The notes: generated from the sequence alone by a model not told the origin. DNA of 64,000 bases from an uncultured Alphaproteobacteria bacterium (GCA_958295695.1 OY282363.1:3166225-3230224); one strand, 5' to 3'; counted from the first letter of the stretch, positions 7,501-16,946 are shown. Program-made: numbers and translations.

Positions 7501-8805
7501 GTGGCCGAAACTTGGGACGCCATCGTCATCGGCGCCGGCGTCATTGGCGCGAGCGTCGCGCGCGAGCTCGCCGCCAAGGGTTTCGGGACCCTGTCGGTCG
7601 ACCGGCTGCCGGCCGCCAGCTACGGCTCCACGGCCAACTCCTGCGCTATCGTCCGGCCCTACTACTCCACGACGCACGGCTCCGCGGTCGCCTACGAGAG
7701 CCACTTCTACTGGAAGGACTGGGAGGCGTTCTGCGGCGTCGCCGACGAGCGCGGCATGGCGGCCTACAACAACTGCGGCTGCCTCGTCACGAAGACCGGG
7801 CACAACGGCTTCCTGGAGGGGATCCTGGCGATCATGGACGAGATCGGCTGCCCCTACGAGGAGCTGACCGCCGCGCGGATGAAGGAGCGGGTCCCGTCCA
7901 TCTCGACCGCGTCCTACGACAGGCCGCGCCGGACGGACGACCCCCTGTTCGGCCAACCCGACGGCGGGCGGCTGGCCGGCGCGGTCTTCTTCCCCACCGG
8001 CGGCTACATCTCCGATCCCCAGCTCGCGGGCCACAACGTGCAGCGCGCGGCCGAGGCCAGGGGCGCGACCTTCCGCTTCAACACGACGGTGACGGCGATC
8101 CGCCGCCGCGCCGGCCGCGTCCTCGGCGTGACCGTCGACGGCGGCGAGGACCTCGATGCGCCCGTCGTCGTCAATGTCGCCGGGCCGCATTCCTCGAAGG
8201 TCAACGCCATGGCGGGGCTCGCCGGCGCGACGCGGATCACGACCCGCGCGCTGCGCCACGAGGTGGCCCACGTTCCGGCGCCCGAGGGCTTCGACGTCGG
8301 GAAGGACGGCGTCGTCTTCTCCGACAGCCAGATCGGCGCCTACAGCCGGCCCGAGACCGGCAACCACATGCTGATCGGCAGCGAGGACCCGGCCTGCGAC
8401 GAACGGGAGTGGGTCGACGCGGACGACTACCTCACCGAGTTCACCGGCATGTGGACCGCGCTGGTGATGCGCCAGGCCCAGCGCTTTCCGGGCCTCGGCG
8501 TTCCGGGCCGGGCGCGCGGCGCGGTCGACCTCTACGACGTGACCGAGGACTGGGGCCCGATCTACGACAAGTCGGACCTCGAGGGCTTCTATCTCGCCAT
8601 CGGCACCAGCGGGAACCAGTTCAAGAACGCGCCGGTCGCGGGCGAGATGATGGCGAACCTGATCGAGGCCTGCCAGAACGGGCGGGACCATGACGCCGAA
8701 CCCGTGACGCACCGCCTCGCGCACATCGGCCGCGACGTCGACATGGCCTTCTTCTCGCGCAACCGCGAGATCAACGAGAACAGCAGCTTCTCCGTCCTGG
8801 GCTGA
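7501..8805 (+). CDS. FAD-dependent oxidoreductase, DAO family
   Basis: A 434-residue flavoprotein. The start is the GTG at 7501, eight bases after a purine-rich GGGGGAGGACG; it gives MAETWDAIVIGAGVIGASVARELA with the FAD-binding GxGxxG at 11-16. The body has the DAO fold with the usual late VVNVAGPHSSKVNAM and C-terminal GFYLAIGTSGNQFKNAP, which closes over the flavin. Members oxidise secondary or tertiary amines such as sarcosine, dimethylglycine or proline-like substrates. It lacks the histidine that attaches FAD covalently in the next gene's product. It precedes that gene by 16 bases, so the two probably form one operon. Confidence 0.85.
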   Translation: MAETWDAIVIGAGVIGASVARELAAKGFGTLSVDRLPAASYGSTANSCAIVRPYYSTTHGSAVAYESHFYWKDWEAFCGVADERGMAAYNNCGCLVTKTGHNGFLEGILAIMDEIGCPYEELTAARMKERVPSISTASYDRPRRTDDPLFGQPDGGRLAGAVFFPTGGYISDPQLAGHNVQRAAEARGATFRFNTTVTAIRRRAGRVLGVTVDGGEDLDAPVVVNVAGPHSSKVNAMAGLAGATRITTRALRHEVAHVPAPEGFDVGKDGVVFSDSQIGAYSRPETGNHMLIGSEDPACDEREWVDADDYLTEFTGMWTALVMRQAQRFPGLGVPGRARGAVDLYDVTEDWGPIYDKSDLEGFYLAIGTSGNQFKNAPVAGEMMANLIEACQNGRDHDAEPVTHRLAHIGRDVDMAFFSRNREINENSSFSVLG

Positions 8806-8821
8806 GGGGGGCCGGGCGGCG

Positions 8822-11236
8822 ATGAAGTCCCACGCGAAGGTCGCGGTGATCGGCGGCGGGGTCGTCGGCTGCAGCGTGCTCTATCACCTGACCAGGGGCG
8901 GCTGGACCGACGTCGTGCTGATCGAGCGGTCGGAACTCACGTCGGGATCGACGTGGCACGCGGCGGGCGGCTTCCACACCCTGAACGCCGATCCCAACAT
9001 GGCCGCGCTCCAGGGCTACACCATCCGGCTCTACCGCGAGCTCGAGGAGATCACGGGCCAGTCCTGCGGACTGCACCACGTCGGCGGCCTCACCCTCGCC
9101 GACACGCCCGAACGGCTCGACTTCCTGAAGGCCGAGCGCGCCAAGCACCGCCACATGGGCCTTTCGACCGAGATCGTCGGACCCGGCGAGATCGCGGAGA
9201 TCGCCCCACTCGTCAACACGGAGGGGCTTCTGGGCGCGCTCTGGGATCCGCTCGACGGCCATCTCGACCCGTCCGGCACGACCCACGCCTACGCCAGGGC
9301 CGCCCGCATGGCCGGGGCCGAGATCTCCCTGCGGAACCGCGTGCTGGATCTCGACCGGCGGCCGGACGGCGACTGGGAGGTGTCGACCGAGGAGGGCGTC
9401 CTCGTCGCCGAGCATGTCGTGAACGCCGCGGGCCTGTGGGCGCGCGAGGTCGGCGCCATGGCCGGCGTCTCCCTGCCCCTCCATCCCCTGGAGCACCAGT
9501 ATCTCGTGACCGACGACATTCCCGAGGTCTACGAGCGCGACGGCGAGCTGCCCCACGTGATGGACCCGTCCGGCGGGAGCTACCTGCGCCAGGAGGGGCG
9601 GGGGCTCGTCATCGGCATGTACGAACGGGATTGCGAGCACTGGGGCGTCGACGGCACGCCCTGGGACTTCGGCCACGAGCTCCTGCCCGACAAGCTGGAG
9701 CGCGTCTCCGACGCGCTCGACATCGCGTTCGGGCGCTATCCGGTCCTCGCCCGGGCGGGCGTCAAGCGGATCGTCAACGGCCCCTTCACCTTCGCGGGCG
9801 ACGGCAATCCGCTGGTCGGCCGCGTGCCGGGGCTCCGGGGTTTCTGGGCCTGCTGCGGCGTCATGGCGGGCTTCAGCCAGGCCGGCGGCGTGGGCCTCGC
9901 GCTCGCCGAGTGGATGATCGAGGGCGACCCCGGCCGGGACATCTTCGCGATGGACGTGGCGCGCTTCGGCGACTACTGCACGCCCGCCTTCACCCGCGCC
10001 AAGACCCGCGAGAACTACCGACGCCGCTTCGCCATCGGCTATCCCAACGAGGAGCTGCCGGCCGGCCGGCCGCTCCACGCCACCCCGGCCTACACGATCT
10101 GGAAGGAGCGGCGCGCGGTCTTCGGCGCGGACTTCGGCATGGAGCATGTCAACTATTTCGCGCCCGAGGGCGCGCCGCGGTGGGAGACGCCGAGCTTCCG
10201 CCGCTCGAACGCCTTCGGCCCGGTGGGCGAGGAATGCCGCAACGTGCGCGCGAACGTCGGCATCAACGAGGTCCACAACTTCTCGAAGTTCCTGATCGAG
10301 GGGCCGGAGGCCGAGTCCTGGCTCAACCGCGTCATGGCCGCGCGGATGCCGGAGGAAGGCCGTCTGGCGCTCTCGCCCATGCTCAACCGGCGGGGCCGGC
10401 TGGTGGGCGACTTCACCTGCGCCAAGGCCGGGCCGGAGAGCTTCCGGGTGAACGGGAGCTACGGCTCGCAGGACTACCACATGCGGCTGTTCCTCGATCT
10501 CCTGCCCGAACGCGGGGTGACGGTCGCGAACGTCTCGCGCGACTGGATCGGCTTCCAGATCGCCGGCCCCAACGCGCGCGAGGTGCTGGCCGCGACGACC
10601 CGGGAGGACGTCTCCAACGAGGCGCTGCCCTTCCGCGGCGTCAGGCGGATGAACGTCGGCTTGACCGACGCGCTGGTCTGCCGCGTCACCTACACCGGCG
10701 ACCTGGGCTACGAGATCTACGTCGCGGCCCGCGAGCAGGTGGCGCTCTACGACGCGCTCGCCGGGGCGGGCGAGGCGTTCGGCATGAAGCCCTTCGGCAT
10801 GCGCGCCATGATGAGCCTGCGGCTGGAGAAGTCCTTCGGCTCCTGGCTGCGCGAGTACAGGCCCGACTACACGGCCGGCGAGACGGGTCTCGACCGCTTC
10901 GTCGCGTTCGGCAAGGACGACTTCATCGGCCGCGACGCGGCGCTCCGGGAACGCGAGCGGGGACCGGGGCGCGTGCTCCGCACGTTCCGCGTCGACGCCG
11001 CCGACGCCGACTGCGTCGGCGACGAGCCGATCTGGAAGGCGGGCGAGGTCGTGGGCTTCGTCACGTCGGGCGGCTACGCCCACTTCTGCGAGGCCTCGGT
11101 CGCGCTCGGTTTCGTGCCGGCCGGGATGGTCGCCGAGGGCGAGGAGTTCGAGATCGAGATCCTGGGCGACCTGCGCAAGGCCACGCTCCGCGCCGCGCCG
11201 CTCCTCGACCCCCGGGGCGAACGGATGCGGATGTAG
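8822..11236 (+). CDS. Dimethylglycine/sarcosine dehydrogenase-like flavoprotein with GcvT domain
   Basis: An 804-residue two-part enzyme. Residues 1-370 are a DAO-type FAD domain (GGGVVGCSVLYHL at 11-23) with GSTWHAAGG at 42-50; H46 corresponds to the histidine that carries covalent FAD in dimethylglycine dehydrogenases. Residues 380-430 are the FAO_M-like connector, and 430-800 a GcvT/aminomethyltransferase domain (GFQIAGPNAREVL, GDLGYEIYV, GMRAMMSLRLEKSFGSW). Family knowledge: these enzymes oxidatively remove an N-methyl group and pass the C1 unit to tetrahydrofolate. With the upstream oxidase and nearby Rieske oxygenases it fits stepwise demethylation of betaine-like compounds; the precise substrate is inferred. 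Confidence 0.88.
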   Translation: MKSHAKVAVIGGGVVGCSVLYHLTRGGWTDVVLIERSELTSGSTWHAAGGFHTLNADPNMAALQGYTIRLYRELEEITGQSCGLHHVGGLTLADTPERLDFLKAERAKHRHMGLSTEIVGPGEIAEIAPLVNTEGLLGALWDPLDGHLDPSGTTHAYARAARMAGAEISLRNRVLDLDRRPDGDWEVSTEEGVLVAEHVVNAAGLWAREVGAMAGVSLPLHPLEHQYLVTDDIPEVYERDGELPHVMDPSGGSYLRQEGRGLVIGMYERDCEHWGVDGTPWDFGHELLPDKLERVSDALDIAFGRYPVLARAGVKRIVNGPFTFAGDGNPLVGRVPGLRGFWACCGVMAGFSQAGGVGLALAEWMIEGDPGRDIFAMDVARFGDYCTPAFTRAKTRENYRRRFAIGYPNEELPAGRPLHATPAYTIWKERRAVFGADFGMEHVNYFAPEGAPRWETPSFRRSNAFGPVGEECRNVRANVGINEVHNFSKFLIEGPEAESWLNRVMAARMPEEGRLALSPMLNRRGRLVGDFTCAKAGPESFRVNGSYGSQDYHMRLFLDLLPERGVTVANVSRDWIGFQIAGPNAREVLAATTREDVSNEALPFRGVRRMNVGLTDALVCRVTYTGDLGYEIYVAAREQVALYDALAGAGEAFGMKPFGMRAMMSLRLEKSFGSWLREYRPDYTAGETGLDRFVAFGKDDFIGRDAALRERERGPGRVLRTFRVDAADADCVGDEPIWKAGEVVGFVTSGGYAHFCEASVALGFVPAGMVAEGEEFEIEILGDLRKATLRAAPLLDPRGERMRM

Positions 11237-11588
11237 CGGGATCGTCTCCCCGCGGGGGGCGGAAGCGCTGGCCGGCGGCCCGGTTTCGCCCCGGTCGCGG
11301 ACGGCGGCCCACGGGGATGGCCGCGCCATGGACCGTCCGTCGCGCTCCCGCCTCCGGGCGCTCTGAACATTGTCCTGTCGTCTCGAACCGGGAGCGGCCG
11401 GCTATCCTCCGCCCTTGCGCCGCGGGTCGACGCCGCGTTCGGCCGAGCGGCCGACGACGTAGCCGCCGACGCCCACCGTCATGAGGGCCCGGGGCCGTTC
11501 GGGGAGCTCCGGGGCGAGGCCGGCGCGGAGCCGCGGTCGTGCGGCGCCTCGTCTGCTTGGCGGGTCGGCGCCGCCTCGCGGCCCGGCG
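11237..11588. other. Gene-poor gap between convergent operons
   Basis: This is a 352-base GC-rich stretch between the plus-strand flavoprotein and the minus-strand Rieske gene. I see no convincing coding region. A short minus-strand frame ends at 11402 with GYVVGRSAERGVDPRRKGGG; it could be debris of an older gene but is too short to assign. No strong hairpin with a T-run is visible. Confidence 0.4.
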
Positions 11589-12707
11589 TCACCCCAGATC
11601 CCCCAGGGCCTCGAGCACCCGCCCGTGGAACGCATGGAGGCCCGCCTCCGAGAACCACGAGCCGGCCCGGTCGGCGACATAGCGGCCCTGGTCGTAGCCG
11701 TCGCTCGCCAGCCCGCGCTGCACGCTCTCGACCAGCGCGATGTCCTCCCGGTTGAAGACGTCGGCGAAGAGCCTCCTCGCCTCCTCGACGTTCTCCGGGC
11801 GCTCCGGATCCGGCTCGACATAGATGTCCACCCGTTCGCGGCAGCGCCCGGGCCCCGCCGGGTCCATGCGGAGCACGATCAGGTTGCGGCTGCCGGGAAG
11901 GCTCAACATGCAGAGGTTGGGCCACAGGGTCCAGCCGAGGTAGGGCTCCCCGTCGTCGAGCTCCATGAACTCGTAGGCGGCGTGGCCGGAGTTGCGGAAG
12001 TGGCTGAACAGGGCGTCGTGGTAGGCGTCGCCCCCGGACGTGTCGTAGAGCGTCGCCAGACGCGGATGGGCGACGGGGATGTGGTAGCCCTCCGAGAAGT
12101 TGTCGACGACCGCCTTCCAGTCGGCGGCGATGTCGTATTCGAGGCCGGCGGCGCGCCGGTAGGTCTCGATGTCCGGCAGGCTCGCGCGGACCGTGCGGTC
12201 GAAGCCGCCGTAGCCCTCCTCGAACGCGGGCGCCCGCGGATCGAGGTTCACGAAGAGGAGGCCGCCCGCGACGGCGAGCGGGAGGCGGCGCAGAGAAAAC
12301 CGGCTCCTGTCGAAGCCGGGCACGTCGCCGGTCAGCCGCGCCGTCCTGAGCGCGCCGTCGAAGTCGTAGAGCCAGGCGTGATAGGGGCAGGCGATGCCGG
12401 CCTTCAGCCTGCCGCGGCCCTTGAGCAGCTCGTGCCCGCGATGGCGGCAGACATTGTAGAAGGCGCGCGGTTCGCCGTCGCGGCCCCGCACCGCCATCAC
12501 GGGCTGGCGGGCGATCGTCTCGGTCAGGTAGTCGCCGGGCTCCGCCACGTCGCCGGCGTGGCCGACGCAGAGCCAGCTCCTCTTGAACACCGCCTCGATC
12601 TCGCGTTCGTGGATGGCGGGGTCGGTGTAGTAGCGGGACGGCAGGGTGAAGGACGACCGGGCGTCCGGGCCGAACGCTCCCAACTCGCCGGAAACCGAAG
12701 GCGACAT
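11589..12707 (-). CDS. Rieske non-heme iron oxygenase, alpha subunit
   Basis: A 372-residue oxygenase component. The start is the ATG giving MSPSVSGELGAFG; upstream codons of the frame are arginine/proline rubbish. The Rieske 2Fe-2S ligands are C87 and H89 (YNVCRHRGHELL) and C107 and H110 (ACPYHAW). The mononuclear iron site is DNFSEGYHIPVAHP (H209, H214). Such single-chain oxygenases include glycine betaine, stachydrine and carnitine monooxygenases; they take electrons from a separate reductase, which is not in this window. The position next to N-methyl amine dehydrogenases favours a quaternary-amine demethylase role, inferred from context. Aromatic substrates are not excluded. Confidence 0.87.
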   Translation of the reverse strand: MSPSVSGELGAFGPDARSSFTLPSRYYTDPAIHEREIEAVFKRSWLCVGHAGDVAEPGDYLTETIARQPVMAVRGRDGEPRAFYNVCRHRGHELLKGRGRLKAGIACPYHAWLYDFDGALRTARLTGDVPGFDRSRFSLRRLPLAVAGGLLFVNLDPRAPAFEEGYGGFDRTVRASLPDIETYRRAAGLEYDIAADWKAVVDNFSEGYHIPVAHPRLATLYDTSGGDAYHDALFSHFRNSGHAAYEFMELDDGEPYLGWTLWPNLCMLSLPGSRNLIVLRMDPAGPGRCRERVDIYVEPDPERPENVEEARRLFADVFNREDIALVESVQRGLASDGYDQGRYVADRAGSWFSEAGLHAFHGRVLEALGDLG

Positions 12708-12871
12708 GATCCCGCTCCCTTCCCGGGCTTCTCCCGCCCGCAATGTGCGGGAAAGCCCGGCCGCCCGGCAAGCGCCGCCCGGCCGCCGTCCCCGGCCGGG
12801 CGGCGGCCTTGCAATTCCGGGGCGATTGCCGCACATAGGCGACCGCCCGCGGACGGGCGCCGGGGAGCTGC

Positions 12872-13153
12872 ATGGCGAAAGAGGACTTGATCGAGGCGGA
12901 GGGCGTGGTGACCGAGGTGCTGCCCGACGCCCATTTCCGGGTGGAGCTCGACAACGGCCACCGGGTGATGGCCTACACGTCGGGCCGCATGAGAAAGGCG
13001 CGCATCCGCGTGCTGACCGGCGACCGGGTGACCGTGGAGATGACGCCCTACGACCTGACCAAGGCGCGCATCAACTTCCGCCACAAGGACGAGAGTTCCG
13101 CGCCCCGGCCCGGCGGCACCGGCCGGCGCCCCCCGCGCGGCCGCCGGCGCTAG
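12872..13153 (+). CDS. infA: Translation initiation factor IF-1, C-terminally extended
   Basis: An S1-type OB-fold protein starting [20 protein letters not shown], with the family core [20 protein letters not shown] and [14 protein letters not shown]. It binds the 30S A site during initiation. Bacterial IF-1 is normally about 72 residues; this one has 93, ending in an arginine/glycine/proline-rich tail (from SSAPRPGG to RRPPRGRRR). Its stop overlaps the stop of the convergent Rieske gene in a shared CTAG at 13150-13153. It is isolated from ribosomal genes, so it may be a second copy; the rest of the genome would have to be seen. Confidence 0.92.
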   Translation: MAKEDLIEAEGVVTEVLPDAHFRVELDNGHRVMAYTSGRMRKARIRVLTGDRVTVEMTPYDLTKARINFRHKDESSAPRPGGTGRRPPRGRRR

Positions 13154-14313
13154 CCGTCCGCTCCGGCCCGGCCGGCCGTCAGCATCGTCTCCGCGTACCA
13201 GAACGCGAAGTTGGCGACGCTGGGCTCGAGCTCGCTGAAGCGGCCTTGGCGCGCGGCCGGCGAGGTCATGCCGGCTTGCTGGCGCTCCAGCACGGCGCGG
13301 TCCTCCTCGAGCGCCGCGTCCATGCGCGCGTAGTAGCGGCGGGCCTTCGCGTCGAAGCCGTCGGCGTCGATCGTCGCCCGGGGAAAGCAGACCGACATGA
13401 CGACGTGGCAGCGGTCGGGCGCGAGGGGCCGGGCCTCGTAGACCCACATGGCCTCGGCGCCCGCCGCGAAGGTCATGGAGGGATAGGCCCAAGTGTAGCG
13501 CACGCCCCGGCGGTCGCGGCCCTCCAGGCCCGGCATGGCGGGCAGGCTGTGCTCCTGGTCGCTTTCCATGAGGCCGCCGGTGCCCTCGGTCGGGCCGAAC
13601 TGGGTGGTGAAGGCGCCGGCCGCCTCGTCGGCCGGGTCCGGCTCGCCGTAGACGCCGCCGAAGGTGCCGCCGTGCACGCAAGGCAGGTGGTAGTATTCGT
13701 TGAAGACCTCCAGAAAGAGCTTCCAGTTGCAGCCGACCTCGAGTTCGCGGCGGCGCGCGGTGACCAGCGAGGCGAGCGGCCAGGGGCGGTGGACGGCCTC
13801 GAGGTCGCCCAGCCAGGAATCGACGTCGCCCGCGCCGCCATCGAGGCGGACGAAGGCGAACCCCGCGCGCTCCTCGGCCCGGAACGCGACGAGGCCGTGG
13901 CCGGCGGCGTCGAAACCGGTCGCGTGTCCCATGCGCGGCGCGCCCTTGAGCGTCCCGTCGAGGCCGTAGGTCCAGGCGTGGAACGGGCAGACGACGCGCG
14001 CGGCGTTGCCGCGGCCTTCCAGGAGCTTCGCGCCGCGATGGCGGCAGGTGTTGGCGAAGGCGCGCAGGCCCCCCGTCCCGTCGCGCAGCACGACGAGGGG
14101 AACGCCGCCGATGTCGAGCGCCTGGTAGTCCCCGGGTTCCCGCCAGAGGTCCGCGCGGCCGATTCCCACCCACCCCTTGCGGAAGACCGCGGCCTGCTCG
14201 GCGGCGAGCACGTCCGCGTCGCGGTAGGCCGCGGGCGGCAGGGTTGGCGACGCGGCGAAGGGCGGGGCGACGCGGCCGAGGCTGTCGAGGAAGGTCTGGG
14301 AGAGCGCGGACAT
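13150..14313 (-). CDS. Second Rieske non-heme iron oxygenase, alpha subunit
   Basis: A 387-residue oxygenase from the ATG giving [19 protein letters not shown]. Rieske ligands: C90 and H92 ([11 protein letters not shown]), C109 and H112 (VCPFHAW). Catalytic iron ligands: [16 protein letters not shown] (H209, H214). It resembles the product of the gene at 11589 in architecture but is clearly diverged, so this is not a recent duplication. Substrate unknown; quaternary amines are a reasonable guess from context. The divergent enolase-superfamily gene starts about 120 bases away and may share its control region. Confidence 0.87.
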   Translation of the reverse strand: MSALSQTFLDSLGRVAPPFAASPTLPPAAYRDADVLAAEQAAVFRKGWVGIGRADLWREPGDYQALDIGGVPLVVLRDGTGGLRAFANTCRHRGAKLLEGRGNAARVVCPFHAWTYGLDGTLKGAPRMGHATGFDAAGHGLVAFRAEERAGFAFVRLDGGAGDVDSWLGDLEAVHRPWPLASLVTARRRELEVGCNWKLFLEVFNEYYHLPCVHGGTFGGVYGEPDPADEAAGAFTTQFGPTEGTGGLMESDQEHSLPAMPGLEGRDRRGVRYTWAYPSMTFAAGAEAMWVYEARPLAPDRCHVVMSVCFPRATIDADGFDAKARRYYARMDAALEEDRAVLERQQAGMTSPAARQGRFSELEPSVANFAFWYAETMLTAGRAGADG

Positions 14314-14431
14314 GAGGTTCTCCGGGAGGACCGGAACAGCCTGCCGCAACCGGGCGGGACGGCGCAATCGCCGCCTTGCGCGCGGACCCCCCATCGGCTT
14401 GAGTGCTCCCGGCATCCGGGAGCCGCCGGAC

Positions 14432-15625
14432 ATGAAGATCGCCGACGTCGCCACCTTCGTGGTCGGCAACCCGCCGCCGCGTTTCGGCGGCAACTTCTTC
14501 GTCTTCGTGAAGCTGACGACCGACGACGGGATCGCGGGCTACGGCGAGGTCTACGCGGCGGCGTTCTCGCCCCACGTCGTGGCCGCGATGATCGAGGACG
14601 TCGCCCAGCGCCACGCGGTCGGCATGGACCCGTTCCGCATCGAGACCCTGTGGCGGCGCATGTACGGCGCCGGCTACGGCCAGCATCCCGAGATATCGCT
14701 GGTCGCCGTCATGTCCGGCCTCGAGATGGCCTGCTGGGACATCGTGGGCAAGGCGGTCGACAAGCCCGTCCGCGAGCTGCTCGGCGGCCGGGTGCGCGAG
14801 CGCCTGCGGAGCTACACCTACCTCTATCCCGAGGAAGGCGACACGGCCGACGTGTACCTCGACCCGGACCTCGCCGCCGAGAGGGCGAGCGAGTATGTCG
14901 CGCGGGGCTTCACGGCGGTGAAGTTCGATCCGTCCGGCCCCTTCGGCGTGTTCGACCCGCGCCAGCCGTCGCTGGAGCGCCTGGACCTCTCGGAGACCTT
15001 CGCCCGCAAGCTGCGCGAGGCGGTGGGCGCGCGCGCCGACCTCCTGTTCGGCACTCACGGGCAGTTCACCCCCTCGGGCGCGATCCGTCTGGCGCGGCGG
15101 CTGGAGCCTTACGATCCCCTGTGGCTCGAGGAGCCGGTGCCGCCGGAGATGCCGGAGGAGATGGCCAGGGTCGCGCGCGCCACGACCGTCCCCATCGCGA
15201 CCGGCGAGCGTCTGGCGACCAAATACGAGTTCGCCCGGGTCCTGCGGGCCGGCGCGGCGTCGATCCTGCAGATGGCGCTGGGCCGCGTGGGCGGCCTGCT
15301 GGAGGCCAAGAAGATCGCCGGCATGGCCGAGGCGCACTATGCGTCGATCGCGCCCCACCTCTATTGCGGCCCCATCGAGGGCGCGGCGAACGTCCAGCTC
15401 GCGGCCTGCTCGCCCAACTTCCTGATCCTGGAGAGCATCCGGGAGTGGGGCGGGTTCCACGGCGAGATCCTGAAGACGCCCATGCGATGGGAGGACGGCT
15501 ACGTCATCCCGCCCGACGCGCCGGGCCTGGGCGTGGAGCTCGACGAGGAGGTCGCCGCGGCCCATCCCTACACCGGCGACGCCCTCCACCTCGACATCCG
15601 GACGACGCCGGCCGATTTCGCGTAA
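14432..15625 (+). CDS. Mandelate racemase/muconate lactonizing-type enzyme (enolase superfamily)
   Basis: A 397-residue protein starting MKIADVATFVVGNPPPRFGG. It has the capping domain at 1-125 and the barrel after it: ARGFTAVKFDPSG (K164 as possible general base), DLLFGTHGQFTPSGAIR, PLWLEEPVPPEM (E233/E234, metal ligand region), IATGERLATKYEF and APHLYCGPIEGAANVQL. Superfamily members abstract a proton next to a carboxylate and then dehydrate or racemise acid sugars or similar acids. The GTHGQF loop suggests the acid-sugar dehydratase branch. Its place in a catabolic block supports a degradative role; substrate unknown. Confidence 0.87.
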   Translation: MKIADVATFVVGNPPPRFGGNFFVFVKLTTDDGIAGYGEVYAAAFSPHVVAAMIEDVAQRHAVGMDPFRIETLWRRMYGAGYGQHPEISLVAVMSGLEMACWDIVGKAVDKPVRELLGGRVRERLRSYTYLYPEEGDTADVYLDPDLAAERASEYVARGFTAVKFDPSGPFGVFDPRQPSLERLDLSETFARKLREAVGARADLLFGTHGQFTPSGAIRLARRLEPYDPLWLEEPVPPEMPEEMARVARATTVPIATGERLATKYEFARVLRAGAASILQMALGRVGGLLEAKKIAGMAEAHYASIAPHLYCGPIEGAANVQLAACSPNFLILESIREWGGFHGEILKTPMRWEDGYVIPPDAPGLGVELDEEVAAAHPYTGDALHLDIRTTPADFA

Positions 15626-15695
15626 CGCGAGCGGACGGGACCGGGCCCCGCGGATCGCGGCGCACCCGCGAACGAGACCCGGCGCGAGCCGTCCT

Positions 15696-16568
15696 TCAGC
15701 CGGCGGCGCCCCGCGATCCGGCCCGGCGCAGGCTCCACGCCGCGTGCAGCGCGAGCGTCCCGAGGACGATCGCGCCGCCGACCAGGGCCCGCTCGCCGGG
15801 ATGTTCGCGCACGACCGCCCAGACGAGCAGCGGCCCCAGCACGGCCTCCAGCAGGAACAGAAGACTCACCTCGGGGGCCGGGATGTAGCGCGGCCCGACG
15901 AACTGCAGGGCGAAGGCGAGCGGCAGCATCGCGAGTCCCATGATCGCCAGCAGGCCGGCGTCGCCGGAGCCCACCGCGGCCGGCAGGGACACCGCCGCGG
16001 CCACGCCCGCCGTGACGAGGCCGCCGAGCGCCAGGGTCGGCGTCATGTCCGTCGCCGCATGCTTGCGAATCAAGGTGAAGGTGAGCCCCGAGATCGCCGC
16101 CGCGGCGAGCGCCGAAAGATCACCCTCGAACGAACCGCCGCCGAGGTCGCCCCACACGATGACGAGAAGGCCGGCGGTCGTCCCCGCCATCGCGACGGCG
16201 GTCCGCGGCGGCAACGGCTCGCGCAGGATCGCCCATGAGAACCCCGCGCCGAACATGCCGCCGGTCGCCAGGATCAGCAGCGTGTTGGCGGCCGTGGTAT
16301 GGGTGATGGCCCAGACGAAGGCCACGGTTCCGACGCCGAACAGGGCTCCGATCCACAGACCGGGCGCGCCCGGCGCGAGCATCGCCGCCGCGAACCGGTT
16401 GCGATGGATCGCGGCGAGCCCGATCGCGAGACCGACGGTCGACAGCAAGCCACGCCAGAAGGCGAGCGTCCAGGGATCGGTCTCGATCAGACGGATCATC
16501 AGGGCGTCCGGCGCGATCACCAGCATCGCCAGCGTTGTCAGCAGCAGTCCCTTGGCGCGGTCCGACAC
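15696..16568 (-). CDS. EamA/DMT-family transporter
   Basis: A 290-residue inner-membrane protein with about ten hydrophobic helices in two EamA repeats (MSDRAKGLLLTTLAMLVIAPDALMIRLIETDPWTLAFWRG as first half landmark, split by a cytoplasmic loop). Drug/metabolite transporters of this size move small metabolites, often exporting amino acids. The ending is arginine-rich (SLRRAGSRGAAG). It lies downstream of the amt terminator in the same direction but appears to be a separate unit. Substrate not assignable. Confidence 0.85.
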   Translation of the reverse strand: MSDRAKGLLLTTLAMLVIAPDALMIRLIETDPWTLAFWRGLLSTVGLAIGLAAIHRNRFAAAMLAPGAPGLWIGALFGVGTVAFVWAITHTTAANTLLILATGGMFGAGFSWAILREPLPPRTAVAMAGTTAGLLVIVWGDLGGGSFEGDLSALAAAAISGLTFTLIRKHAATDMTPTLALGGLVTAGVAAAVSLPAAVGSGDAGLLAIMGLAMLPLAFALQFVGPRYIPAPEVSLLFLLEAVLGPLLVWAVVREHPGERALVGGAIVLGTLALHAAWSLRRAGSRGAAG

Positions 16569-16621
16569 CGGGCGACTCCAGACGGTCCCGATCGCGGTCG
16601 ATCCGGCGAACCGCCGGACGA

Positions 16622-16655
16622 GACAAAGAAAAGGGGCGGCGTCGCCGCCGCCCCT
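16622..16655 (-). terminator. Rho-independent terminator after the amtB operon
   Basis: A perfect 10-base stem (AGGGGCGGCG with CGCCGCCCCT) closes a TCGC loop at 16632-16655. Read on the minus strand it is followed by TTTTCTTTG. It lies 25 bases after the stop of the 79-residue gene, so it ends the amtB transcript. Confidence 0.8.
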
Positions 16656-16679
16656 CGACAGGGTTGTCCGGGACCGGAC

Positions 16680-16919
16680 TCAGCTCCCGTCCATCATGGC
16701 GTCGTGACGCCCCCGATGGTCGAGCGCCTTGTCGAGGCCCATCTCGTTGTAGCGGCGCAGGGCCGTGTCGTACTCGTCGTTCTCCGACTTGATCTGCCAG
16801 CAGTGCCAGCCGACCCAGACGACGACCGCGACGATGACCAGGGCCCATTCGATTCCCGGGAAGGGATAGATGGCGCCGAGGCTGGCGACGTCGGCCCAGC
16901 TCTCAACATTGGTGGACAT
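16680..16919 (-). CDS. Small membrane protein downstream of AmtB
   Basis: A 79-residue protein with one clear membrane segment (WALVIVAVVVWVGWHCW, about 25-41) and a charged cytoplasmic tail (SENDEYDTALRRYNEMG). It starts 27 bases after the amtB stop with a purine-rich GGAGGTAAGG site in between, so it is translated from the same mRNA. The usual partner gene glnK is not present here. A role as an accessory of the ammonium channel is suggested only by position; the family is not known to me. Confidence 0.7.
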   Translation of the reverse strand: MSTNVESWADVASLGAIYPFPGIEWALVIVAVVVWVGWHCWQIKSENDEYDTALRRYNEMGLDKALDHRGRHDAMMDGS

Positions 16920-16946
16920 GGTTCCTTACCTCCTTGTCGGGGCCGT

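Noticed and set aside
4477..8724. A 1415-codon minus-strand open frame
   Set aside because: Only its first 322 codons from the left (4477-5445) are protein-like; the rest is the shadow of the aminotransferase and plus-strand flavoprotein genes in GC-rich DNA.
11402..11480. Short frame GYVVGRSAERGVDPRRKGGG as part of an enzyme
   Set aside because: Too short and without a second supporting motif.
12646..15888. A 1080-codon plus-strand frame across infA and the Rieske gene
   Set aside because: Composition is typical of an antisense shadow, and it conflicts with three well-supported genes.
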